From UBA2589 sp038120095 (lineage in GTDB: Bacteria; Gemmatimonadota; Gemmatimonadetes; Longimicrobiales; Gaopeijiaceae): a DNA stretch of 64,000 nt. Positions within the stretch are counted from its first letter, which is position 1. Each line of letters starts with the position of its first letter. Of this stretch, positions 51,473-59,058 are shown in pieces. The stretch covers positions 7,706 to 71,705 of the forward strand of contig JAYOKZ010000014.1 of assembly GCA_038120095.1 (NCBI GenBank), read 5' to 3'. Below the pieces are notes generated by a model. It saw only the letters and a program-made list of their open reading frames with translations, ran no database searches and was not told the DNA's origin. The position numbers and the translations under genes were made by a program.

Positions 51473-52701
51473 AGAACGGAACTCTGGCAATCATCGGTGC
51501 CGGACCTGTCGGCCTGGAGGCGGCCCTTCGCGCGGCCGATGACGGATGGACCTTCACCCTGTACGAAGCCGGAACGGGTGTCGCTGGAAATGTTCGGTCG
51601 TGGGGCCATGTTCAGCTCTTCACACCGTGGGCGATGAATCTCTCGCCCCGCATGCGCGCGCGTCTTGGCAGGCTGGGGTGTGCGCCGCTCGATGACGCAG
51701 CGTGTCCGACGGGGACTCAGCTTGTCGATGAGGCGTTCGAGCCGTTGGCCGCGGAGCCGGACATCGCGCCGAACGTTCGATCCGGCACCCGGATTCTCGA
51801 GGTTTCCCGAGACGGACTGCTGAAGAGTGATGAGATCGGTACGGGAGTCCGGGCCCGGCATGCATTTCGTCTCCTCGTTCGGCGTGCCGATGGGAGCGAG
51901 GGGATCGAGTATGCCGATGTCGTTCTCGACTGTACGGGTACGTACGACCAGCCGAACGCACTGGGCACCGGAGGCATCGCCGCGCCGGGCGAGCGGGGAT
52001 CCGAAGCGTTCATCACTCGTGCGATCCCCGACGTTCACGGCACTTCGGGGAACGGTGAGCGGCCCTGGAGGGGCAGCCGGATTCTCCTCGTCGGGGCCGG
52101 GCACTCGGCGCAAACCGTTGCGCGCGACCTGGCGGATCTCGTGGAGCGAGTACCGGATACCCGTGTCACGTGGGCGATCCGGAGCTCGGCTCCCACCTTC
52201 GGCGTGATCGACGATGACCCGCTGGCGCTCCGACGTGCACTGGGTGAGCGTGCTCGCGCACTTGTGGAAGGAACAGGGACCCCGTTCGATGTTCGACTCG
52301 GGCGATCGGTACACGCCCTTTCATCAGGCGAGGACGGCATCGATGTCGCACTGCGAACGGCGGGCGGAGATATCGAGCACGTGCTCGTCGATCACATCAT
52401 CTCCATGACCGGGTCCGTGGGGGACGCACGCCTGTATCGGCAGCTACAGGTTCACGAGTGCTATGCGACGTCCGGTCCCATGAAGCTGGCGGCCGCGCTG
52501 CTTTCGTCGTCGTCTCAGGATTGTCTCACGCAGGAAAGCCGGGGAGCGGATACGTTGCAGAACCCCGAGCCATACTTTTACATCCTCGGCAGCAAGTCGT
52601 ACGGTCGAAATTCGACGTTCCTGATGCGCGTGGGTTGGGAGCAGGTCGATGAGGTGTTCGAAGTGCTCCGCGCTCCCGAAGTCGATGAAGATGTTGCCTG
52701 A
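51469..52701 (+). CDS. NAD(P)/FAD-dependent oxidoreductase, flavoprotein monooxygenase-like
   Basis: The 410-residue protein has two dinucleotide-binding motifs: IIGAGPVGLEAALRAADDG at the N-terminus and LLVGAGHSAQTVARDLADL near residue 203. VVLDCTGTYDQPN and the FTPWAMNLSP substrate region complete an FMO/thioredoxin-reductase-like layout. A C-terminal stretch (YFYILGSKSYGRNSTFLMRV) resembles the end of related bacterial flavoproteins. The reaction is unknown. The ATG overlaps the GNAT stop, and the racemase gene follows, so it probably works on an amino-acid-derived substrate. Confidence 0.75.
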   Translation: MKNGTLAIIGAGPVGLEAALRAADDGWTFTLYEAGTGVAGNVRSWGHVQLFTPWAMNLSPRMRARLGRLGCAPLDDAACPTGTQLVDEAFEPLAAEPDIAPNVRSGTRILEVSRDGLLKSDEIGTGVRARHAFRLLVRRADGSEGIEYADVVLDCTGTYDQPNALGTGGIAAPGERGSEAFITRAIPDVHGTSGNGERPWRGSRILLVGAGHSAQTVARDLADLVERVPDTRVTWAIRSSAPTFGVIDDDPLALRRALGERARALVEGTGTPFDVRLGRSVHALSSGEDGIDVALRTAGGDIEHVLVDHIISMTGSVGDARLYRQLQVHECYATSGPMKLAAALLSSSSQDCLTQESRGADTLQNPEPYFYILGSKSYGRNSTFLMRVGWEQVDEVFEVLRAPEVDEDVA

Positions 52702-52765
52702 TCGTATCGAAGCGAGGTTCCGGAACATGGATCCTCCGTCCCCTCTCCGAGCCTGACCACGTCCA

Positions 52766-53869
52766 ATGAAGATCGAACGCGCCACACTTCGTGAAATCCC
52801 TCTCCAGCTGAAGGAGTTCTTCGAAATTTCGAGCGGAGGTTCTCAGGATCGGCGCATCCTGCTGTTGACTCTGGAGGGTGATGGTCTTGTCGGCTGGAGT
52901 GAGTGCGTCGCATCTGCAGATCCCTCGTATGCCTACGAGACGACGGACACGGCATGGCACGTCCTTCACGACTTCATTCTGCCCAACATCGTCGGTCGGG
53001 AAGCGGAGTCGCCGAAGGATCTTCTGGCACCCGTCTGGTGGGTTCGAGGACACGGCATGGCCAAGGCAGCAGTCGAGATGGCCGGTTGGGACATGGCTGC
53101 CCGAGCGGAAGGCGTATCACTCTCGACGAAGCTGGGTGGAGTGCGGGACCGGGTGCCGGTTGGCGTGAGTGTCGGGATCAAGGACAACGACGAACAACTG
53201 CACGAACAGGTGGCGGGGTTCATCGCGGACGGCTATGCCCGGGTGAAGATCAAGGTCAAGCCGGGCCGGGATATCGACATGCTTTCAGGGCTGCGGGAAC
53301 GCTTCCCGGACACCGTCTTCATGGCGGATGCGAACTCCGCCTACACGCTCGCCGACGTCGACCGGCTCAAGGCTCTGGATCCCCTGAAGCTCTTGATGAT
53401 CGAGCAGCCTCTTCGGTATGACGACTTTCTTCATCACGCACGCCTCCAGGAGCAGATCGAGACCCCGGTGTGTCTGGACGAATCGATCAAGACTGAGTGG
53501 GATGCGGAGCTTGCGCTCGAGCTGCGCAGTTGCCGCATCATCAACATCAAGCCGGGGCGGGTTGGAGGCCTTACGACCAGCCGAAGGATCCACGACATGA
53601 TGCAGGATGCCGGCCTGGCCGTGTGGTGTGGCGGCATGCTCGAGTCCGGGATTGGTCGGGCGCACAATGTGGCGCTGGCATCTCTGCCCAATTTCACCCT
53701 GCCCGGAGACATCTCGGCAAGCAGTCGCTATTGGCACCAGGACATCGTGTCGCCGGAGTTTACGGTTGCGGACGGCCACATGGCGGTACCGTCGGGTCCG
53801 GGCATTGGTGTGGAGATCGACACCGATCGGATCGAAGCCATCACGACTCGGGTGGCGACCTTCACCTGA
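52766..53869 (+). CDS. N-succinylamino acid racemase / o-succinylbenzoate synthase-like enolase-superfamily enzyme
   Basis: The 367-residue enolase-superfamily protein has the catalytic lysines Lys161 and Lys163 (VKIKVK) and Lys262 (NIKPGRVGG). Metal ligands are Asp188 (ADANSAY), Glu213 (IEQPL) and Asp238 (CLDES). The spacing fits the Amycolatopsis racemase, whose residues from memory are Lys163, Asp189, Glu214, Asp239 and Lys263. OSBS and NSAR activities cannot be separated by sequence, so menaquinone synthesis is possible. The M20 and GNAT neighbours favour amino-acid racemisation. It ends tail-to-tail 4 nt from the minus-strand ATPase. Confidence 0.85.
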   Translation: MKIERATLREIPLQLKEFFEISSGGSQDRRILLLTLEGDGLVGWSECVASADPSYAYETTDTAWHVLHDFILPNIVGREAESPKDLLAPVWWVRGHGMAKAAVEMAGWDMAARAEGVSLSTKLGGVRDRVPVGVSVGIKDNDEQLHEQVAGFIADGYARVKIKVKPGRDIDMLSGLRERFPDTVFMADANSAYTLADVDRLKALDPLKLLMIEQPLRYDDFLHHARLQEQIETPVCLDESIKTEWDAELALELRSCRIINIKPGRVGGLTTSRRIHDMMQDAGLAVWCGGMLESGIGRAHNVALASLPNFTLPGDISASSRYWHQDIVSPEFTVADGHMAVPSGPGIGVEIDTDRIEAITTRVATFT

Positions 53870-53873
53870 CCGT

Positions 53874-55736
53874 CTAGGCTCTGGCCACGGGACGAACGCA
53901 CATGGCGCAGTAGCGCCAGCCAGGCTCGATCGTGCAGCCGCACGTACAGAATCGTGCTACAGGACGGCCGCACCCGGGGCATCCATGAGCCCCATATGGA
54001 ACGAGGTGACCACAGGCAGCGCAGGGCTGACCGGCAGCCGAAAATGAGCGGAGGATCCGGGTGATCTCGTGTGGATTCGTCAGGCCTTCGGCGACGGCCC
54101 GTCGAGCGTCGAACGCGAGCGTCTTCATGCCTGCATCTCGGGCTAGCTGTCGGAGCCTGGCCGATGACCCACCGGAGGAGATCTCGTCTCGCATCGGGTC
54201 CGTCACGGTCAGCACCTGATAGAGGCCGGTTCGTCCACTCAGTCCGCCTTCGCAGTGTCCGCATTCGCCCTCGCGGCATCCCGGGCAACTCCGGCGCACG
54301 AGTCGCTGTGCCACCACACCGCACAACCCCCCGGCCACGAGGAAAGGAGGAACGCCCATATGCAGCAGACGCGTAATCGCGGCCGGGGCGTCCGTAGCAT
54401 GAATCGTCGACAGGACCAGGTGGCCGGTGACCGCGGCGGACATGGCAATCTCAGCCGTCTCTCGGTCCCGGATTTCACCAACCATGACCACGTCGGGATC
54501 CTGCCGCAGGATGGCTCGGAGTGCTGCGGCAAAGTCGAGCCCTGCACGCCGATCGACGTGAACCTGGCTTGCCCCATCGAGTCGGTATTCGACCGGGTCC
54601 TCGACGGTGATGACGTTCTTCTGTTCGCGGTCGATCTCCGACAGGGCCGAAAACAGTGTGGTGCTTTTCCCCGAACCCGTCGGGCCTGCCGCGAGCACGA
54701 CCCCCTCCCCACGCTCCAGCAATCCACGGAGTCGCCAGAGGTCGGGATCGCTCATGCCAAGTCGGTCGAGATCCGCGGGGGCTGCGGCCTCGTCGAGCAG
54801 GCGGACCACTGCCTTTTCGCCGCCCGATGTGGGAAGAGTGTTCACGCGCAAGGTGAGTGGGCGATCTCCGTACAGGAGGGCGACCCGACCGTCCTGAGCC
54901 CGCCGTCGGACCGATATATCCATTCCGCCCATCACCTTGAGGCGTGAAAGGACGGCTCGTCGTGTTCCGGCTGGCAGGTCGATGGTGGGTCGGAGCAGAC
55001 CGTCGATCCGCATCCGGACGCGGACGCGGGATCCCGTGTCCTCGATGTGGATGTCGCTCGCTCGCTCGCGAATCGCTCTCCCCACGATGCCATCGACGAG
55101 TCGGACCACGGGGGCACGTCTTGCGTTTCTCTCGACGTCGTCGATCGACTCGTCATGGGTCCGGGCTGTCCTCAAGTGCTTCGGAAGGGCTGCCACGAGA
55201 TCGGCCAGCTCAGCCCCGGTGGTGGACAGGCTCGCTGCGTTCCCTGAGTTGACGGGGTCTCGTCCCCGGGGTGCGATCGCAGCTTCGGGTGAGTAGTCGA
55301 TCAGGGGGGCGTTGTCGATGCTGGCCAGATACGCCTCGATGGATGATTGCGTCGAAATCACTGCCTTGATGCGGCACCCCGTTTGAAAACGGAGGTCGTC
55401 GATGGCGATGTGATCGAGCGGATCATGCATCGCGACGGTGAGCTGTCGCTCGGATACGGCCACAGGAACCATGCCGTGGCGTCGGCAGAGTGTGAGGCTG
55501 ACCGTCTCCCAGACGTGTCGCGGTGGGTTGAGATTTCCGCTACTGAATCCCAGGCCGAACTGAGTTGCAAGCGCCCGGGCAACCTGCTCCTCGGATACGA
55601 CGCGCAGCCGGATGAGCGTTTGTCCCAGGCGCTCACCAGGACGTCGATGGTTCGTGAGTGCGTCGGTGAGCACGTTTGGATCGAGCCCGCCATCGGTGAC
55701 CAGGAGGGCACCCAGGAGTCGAGGTCGGTCGGCCAT
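53874..55736 (-). CDS. GspE/PilB-family secretion ATPase with C-terminal zinc ribbons
   Basis: The 620-residue protein starts with an MshEN/T2SSE-N domain (LGQTLIRLRVVSEEQVARAL), an N2 region, and then the ATPase. The ATPase motifs are Walker A GPTGSGKSTT (about residues 351-360), VEDPVEYRLDGASQVHV, Walker B RQDPDVVMVGEIRDRETAE, and HATDAPAAITRLLHMG. The usual four-cysteine metal loop is shortened to CPGCREGECGHC. After the ATPase comes a zinc-ribbon tail (about residues 572-616) with CAACGH, CPGCGR, CTCGC and CAMC, which standard GspE/PilB lack. No pilin, secretin or PilC gene is nearby, so it is an orphan. Confidence 0.9.
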   Translation of the reverse strand: MADRPRLLGALLVTDGGLDPNVLTDALTNHRRPGERLGQTLIRLRVVSEEQVARALATQFGLGFSSGNLNPPRHVWETVSLTLCRRHGMVPVAVSERQLTVAMHDPLDHIAIDDLRFQTGCRIKAVISTQSSIEAYLASIDNAPLIDYSPEAAIAPRGRDPVNSGNAASLSTTGAELADLVAALPKHLRTARTHDESIDDVERNARRAPVVRLVDGIVGRAIRERASDIHIEDTGSRVRVRMRIDGLLRPTIDLPAGTRRAVLSRLKVMGGMDISVRRRAQDGRVALLYGDRPLTLRVNTLPTSGGEKAVVRLLDEAAAPADLDRLGMSDPDLWRLRGLLERGEGVVLAAGPTGSGKSTTLFSALSEIDREQKNVITVEDPVEYRLDGASQVHVDRRAGLDFAAALRAILRQDPDVVMVGEIRDRETAEIAMSAAVTGHLVLSTIHATDAPAAITRLLHMGVPPFLVAGGLCGVVAQRLVRRSCPGCREGECGHCEGGLSGRTGLYQVLTVTDPMRDEISSGGSSARLRQLARDAGMKTLAFDARRAVAEGLTNPHEITRILRSFSAAGQPCAACGHLVPYGAHGCPGCGRPVARFCTCGCTIEPGWRYCAMCVRPVARA

Positions 55737-55777
55737 GCGAAATGATCGTCGGCTCGACGGGCCTGTGGATGGCTGAA

Positions 55778-56677
55778 TCAGCCAGATGTCCCGAGAAAGT
55801 TCAGAATGAAGGGGGCGACATCACGAAGGTCTCGAAGATCATGGGCCTCCGGCGCCCGATCGCCGACAGCGAGACCGAACACGGGGTTTCTCGTGTGACC
55901 CGTTCGCACGTCCTCGATATTGCCGTGGTCGCTTGCGATGAGCAGGAGGACCGAAGGGTCGAGTGTCTCGAGCAGGCCTCGCAGGAACGCATCGACCAAT
56001 TCGAGGGCAGCGACGGCGCCAGCCATGCCTCCGCGGTGCCCTGCGCGATCGGTCGAGTAGTGGGCATACAGCGTCAAGTCGTGGCCCTCAGCGATGCGCG
56101 CGAGGTTCGCTCCGGCCTGGACGGGGCTCACGTCAGGTAGCTGAGCGTAGCCGAGGTGGCGCCTCCATCCGTCGTTCACGATTTCGCTCGCCACGGCGTC
56201 CCCCCGGGCCAGACTCTCCTCGTGTCGGTTCAGAAGCCCTGCACCCTGGGCGGCGAGTGGCGGACCTGCGATCGATCGACTACCGCGAGGGCCCGGCCAG
56301 TCACGTGGATACGCGTTCGCGAACGCCGCCGTGCCTCCGGCCTCCACGACGTTTCGAAGCACGCTTCGCTCCGCCACCAGCTGACGCAGCCCGGATGGAG
56401 TCCAGGGACCGAAGTGGCCCCCGTGGATTTCAGCGGCGCTTGCGCCTGTCAGCAGTGCGGCCTGCCCGGTACCGCTTTGAGGTGTGCCGGCCACGTCGAG
56501 GGCCGCATCGAGGGGAAGAACCTGCGCACTGGGTGCCGGGCGATCGAGGGTGGGCAGCCTGCCGCCGGACAACCCCCTGAGGGTTGGCAGTTCCGCCACG
56601 AGGAACGGGTTGATCGTCGGATCGTCGACGCCGATCCCGAAGCCGTCGAGGAAGAGGAGAAGGAGTCTCCGGCTCAG
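55778..56677 (-). CDS. Alkaline-phosphatase-superfamily metalloenzyme
   Basis: The 299-residue protein is related to phosphoglycerate mutase/alkaline phosphatase enzymes. The first metal site LFLDGFGIGVDD is near the N-terminus, a nucleophile region reads TPQSGTGQAALLTG, and the later metal ligands are STDRAGH and SDHGN. The length is about 60 percent of full iPGM, so the phosphatase domain lacks the inserted transferase domain. The first GTG (56599) would delete the metal-binding DGFGIG segment. An in-frame TAG lies upstream, so the only usable start is CTG 56677. The substrate is unknown. Confidence 0.75.
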   Translation of the reverse strand: MSRRLLLLFLDGFGIGVDDPTINPFLVAELPTLRGLSGGRLPTLDRPAPSAQVLPLDAALDVAGTPQSGTGQAALLTGASAAEIHGGHFGPWTPSGLRQLVAERSVLRNVVEAGGTAAFANAYPRDWPGPRGSRSIAGPPLAAQGAGLLNRHEESLARGDAVASEIVNDGWRRHLGYAQLPDVSPVQAGANLARIAEGHDLTLYAHYSTDRAGHRGGMAGAVAALELVDAFLRGLLETLDPSVLLLIASDHGNIEDVRTGHTRNPVFGLAVGDRAPEAHDLRDLRDVAPFILNFLGTSG

Positions 56678-56689
56678 GAGTCCGGGTAC

Positions 56690-57262
56690 CTATTCCGCCG
56701 GCCGGAGATCGACGGTGACCTGGACCTGAACGTGCCCCATGTCTGCACGGTCCCGAAGCGCGTCCTTGATCCGGGGCTCGAGCTTCTGATAGGTCGCACG
56801 GAGACCTTCCCTCAGCTCCGTGCGAAGAATCTTGAGGGCGTTCACATCCGCGCGACTCGTCTTGGTCTCCTTCTTCGCATCCGCGACCTGGTAGGGTCGG
56901 ATTTCGAAGGGGGAGACCCCGACATCATCGTAACGCTCGTGGTCCATGTACTGGATGGAGATGCTTACGTCGCCGCGTGCGTGATGATGGTGGATGTCAC
57001 CGACCGCCTGAAAGCGCGATGCCAGGCGGCCGAGTTCGGTCCGCTGAGCGCACTTCGTGTAGGCCCGCTCGAGCACACTGAAAATCCTCTTCATCCGCTC
57101 GGTCGTGGTCGCGTCCACATCGGGCATCTCGGTCTCGAGCTCACGGCCAATGGCCTGCCGCTCTACGTACAGGCCCGCCGCCTCCGCAGCCCGGTTTCTG
57201 GCGCGGTCGATGTTGTCGAGAATTCTGTCGGGATTGGTGCGATAACTCATGAGAACCTTCAT
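56690..57262 (-). CDS. Conserved-looking protein of unknown function
   Basis: This 190-residue soluble protein matches no family I recognise. It is rich in charged helices at both ends (DRILDNIDRARNRAAEAAGL, then KKETKTSRADVNALKILRTE). A middle part has a histidine cluster (DIHHHHARGD), followed by a beta-like ISIQYMDHERYDD. The C-terminus HVQVQVTVDLRPAE looks like a strand. The start MKVLMSYRTNPD is clean. It is the first gene of a minus-strand trio with the phosphatase-superfamily enzyme and the GspE-type ATPase, at 12-nt and 41-nt spacings. Confidence 0.65.
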   Translation of the reverse strand: MKVLMSYRTNPDRILDNIDRARNRAAEAAGLYVERQAIGRELETEMPDVDATTTERMKRIFSVLERAYTKCAQRTELGRLASRFQAVGDIHHHHARGDVSISIQYMDHERYDDVGVSPFEIRPYQVADAKKETKTSRADVNALKILRTELREGLRATYQKLEPRIKDALRDRADMGHVQVQVTVDLRPAE

Positions 57263-57452
57263 GATCGTGGCGGGTTTCGCCCCACGGTAAACATTCGGAT
57301 CGCGAAGCGGAGCAACAGGATATCAGCCGGTTCGGGAGCCGCCAAGTGTCATCAGGCTCCGGTTGGAGGCGGCGAAGTCCGCTGCGCGCTATCCTTTACG
57401 GACCCTGTGCGCGTGCTGCGCAGCATGCGTGTTCCAAGAGGTGTCACCCGCC

Positions 57453-58283
57453 ATGCACAAGTTGTCCGCTTCCCTCCTCCTCGCGATGTCGGTCGCAGGA
57501 TGCGCCACCGGTTCTGTAGCGCCTCCGACCCTCAGTTATTCCGCGCCCGTCGCTCGCGAGGTCACGTACGACTACTCGTCTACGACGACGCTCGGGATTT
57601 CTCTGATGGGTCAGAGCATGCAGCTCCGTCAGGAGGGCAGCGCGACCTATTCGGTCGGCTTCACGCCGACAGCCGCAGGGGTCGATGTACGGCTGAGTGT
57701 GGTCGAGCTTTCCGCCTCGATTTCAAATCCGTTGGGCGCACCGATCACGGTCGATGAAGGGGCGATCGAGGGCAGCCTCGAGTTTTCCCTCGACCGGGTC
57801 GGCAACGCGATACTTCGTACGACGCCGGTTGTCGCGGAGGAGGCGAGCCAGATGTTCTCGGGGATCGCCCTCGCGAACGGGTTCTTCCCCGGCCTTCCCG
57901 GACGCGCCGTCGGGTTGGGAGACCAGTGGGTCGATACGGTGTCGTACGAGGGGGAGACGGATATGGGCGTGCGCTCGGAAACGTCGATTCTCACCTACAC
58001 GGTGACGGGTGACACGGTCGTCTCGGGCCGCCCTCTCCTCGTCTTCGAGATGAGTGGCAGTGTATCGTCCGAGTTCGATATGAGTGTTCAGGGGATGTCG
58101 GTCGGTCAGGCATCGGAACTGGAGGTCGAGGGTCGAGTGCTGTGGGACCATCGGACATCGGAAATGGTCGAGAGCCGCCGGACCGCTGTCGGAGAGGGTT
58201 CTCTGAGGATCCCTCTGACCCCGGCCCCTCTCCCGATCCGAATCGAGTCGACCGAGCACGCTCGGCTGAAGGAGAGACCGTAG
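57453..58283 (+). CDS. Lipoprotein, unknown function
   Basis: The 276-residue protein has a clear lipobox: MHKLSASLLLAMSVAGC, ending VAGC. The mature part is predicted as mostly beta-strand with repeated threonine/serine-rich strands (VTYDYSSTTTLGISLMGQSM, then GSATYSVGFTPTAAGVDV and GRAVGLGDQWVDTVSYEGE). It resembles DUF6263-like outer-membrane-type beta proteins, but no firm family is claimed. ATG 57453 is preferred over a start 30 residues earlier that lacks a signal. It is 3 nt before the YIP1 gene. Confidence 0.75.
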   Translation: MHKLSASLLLAMSVAGCATGSVAPPTLSYSAPVAREVTYDYSSTTTLGISLMGQSMQLRQEGSATYSVGFTPTAAGVDVRLSVVELSASISNPLGAPITVDEGAIEGSLEFSLDRVGNAILRTTPVVAEEASQMFSGIALANGFFPGLPGRAVGLGDQWVDTVSYEGETDMGVRSETSILTYTVTGDTVVSGRPLLVFEMSGSVSSEFDMSVQGMSVGQASELEVEGRVLWDHRTSEMVESRRTAVGEGSLRIPLTPAPLPIRIESTEHARLKERP

Positions 58284-58286
58284 CCC

Positions 58287-59018
58287 ATGCCCATGCCCGA
58301 GTCCGACTTCGGCGCTGGAGCTTCAATCGGCGAAGAAGCCCCCGATGACAGGCGGCGAATCGATGGGCTGCCCGGTCGACTGCTGAATGTCTTTTTGAGC
58401 CCGGGCAGGCTGATGGACCAGCTTGCGGAGGAGCCGAGATGGCTTGGCGTCCTACTGCTCACCACGGCGATCTCTGCCGCGACCGCCGCGCTCATTCCTG
58501 CAGACCTGATTTACGAAACGATTCGCCAGCAACTGATCGAGCAGGGTGTCTCCGTCGCGGATTTCGGTGAGCAGCAGCGGAATTTTCTGCGATACGGCCG
58601 GATTCCGGGAACCGTCGTCGCGACCCTCGTACTTCAGTTCGGGATCGCCGGCCTCTATTCCCTGATTTTCGCCTTCGTCCTCGGGGATGACGGTCGTTTC
58701 ACCCAGTACCTTGCGGCCGTTTCACACGCGTGGTTCATTCCGGTCCTTATCGGCGTTTTTCTGCTCCCGCTGACCATCCAGACGCAAAACCTCGAACTGC
58801 GACTCACGGTCGATGTCTTCATCGCTGGCTTCCTCGAACCGGGGTTTGCGCGGAATGTGGCGAAGCTTCTCGATCTGACGGTGATATGGTCGATTCTGGT
58901 AATCGCGCAGGGTGCACATGCGATCGACAGGCGTCGATCCTTTGCGAGTGCTGCTGCGGTGATGCTGACGGTCTTCTTTCTCTATGCCGGTGCCCTCGGC
59001 CTACTGCAAACGAGGTAG
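58287..59018 (+). CDS. YIP1-family membrane protein
   Basis: The 243-residue protein has a polar N-terminus, then about five membrane helices. The helices include WLGVLLLTTAISAATAALI, VVATLVLQFGIAGLYSLIFA, WFIPVLIGVFLLPLTI, LTVIWSILVIAQGAHAI and AAVMLTVFFLYAGALGLL. The first loop, RLLNVFLSPGRLMDQLAEEP, is the usual YIP1 opening (the family prefers FxxPxxxfxxL). Its function in bacteria is unclear. It lies between a lipoprotein and a transporter in one run of plus-strand genes. Confidence 0.75.
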   Translation: MPMPESDFGAGASIGEEAPDDRRRIDGLPGRLLNVFLSPGRLMDQLAEEPRWLGVLLLTTAISAATAALIPADLIYETIRQQLIEQGVSVADFGEQQRNFLRYGRIPGTVVATLVLQFGIAGLYSLIFAFVLGDDGRFTQYLAAVSHAWFIPVLIGVFLLPLTIQTQNLELRLTVDVFIAGFLEPGFARNVAKLLDLTVIWSILVIAQGAHAIDRRRSFASAAAVMLTVFFLYAGALGLLQTR

Positions 59019-59058
59019 GCGTGCGGTTCGAGCTCCACCACCCGGAATCAGCGTGAGC

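Noticed and set aside
52766..53869. Calling the enolase-superfamily gene menC outright
   Set aside because: The catalytic residues fit both o-succinylbenzoate synthase and N-succinylamino acid racemase, no other men gene is in the window, and the GNAT and M20 neighbours favour the racemase role.
56156..57757. A 533-codon plus-strand frame
   Set aside because: It lies opposite the phosphatase-superfamily gene and the unknown 190-residue gene and enters the lipoprotein gene. The minus-strand reading contains metal-site motifs and the plus-strand one does not.
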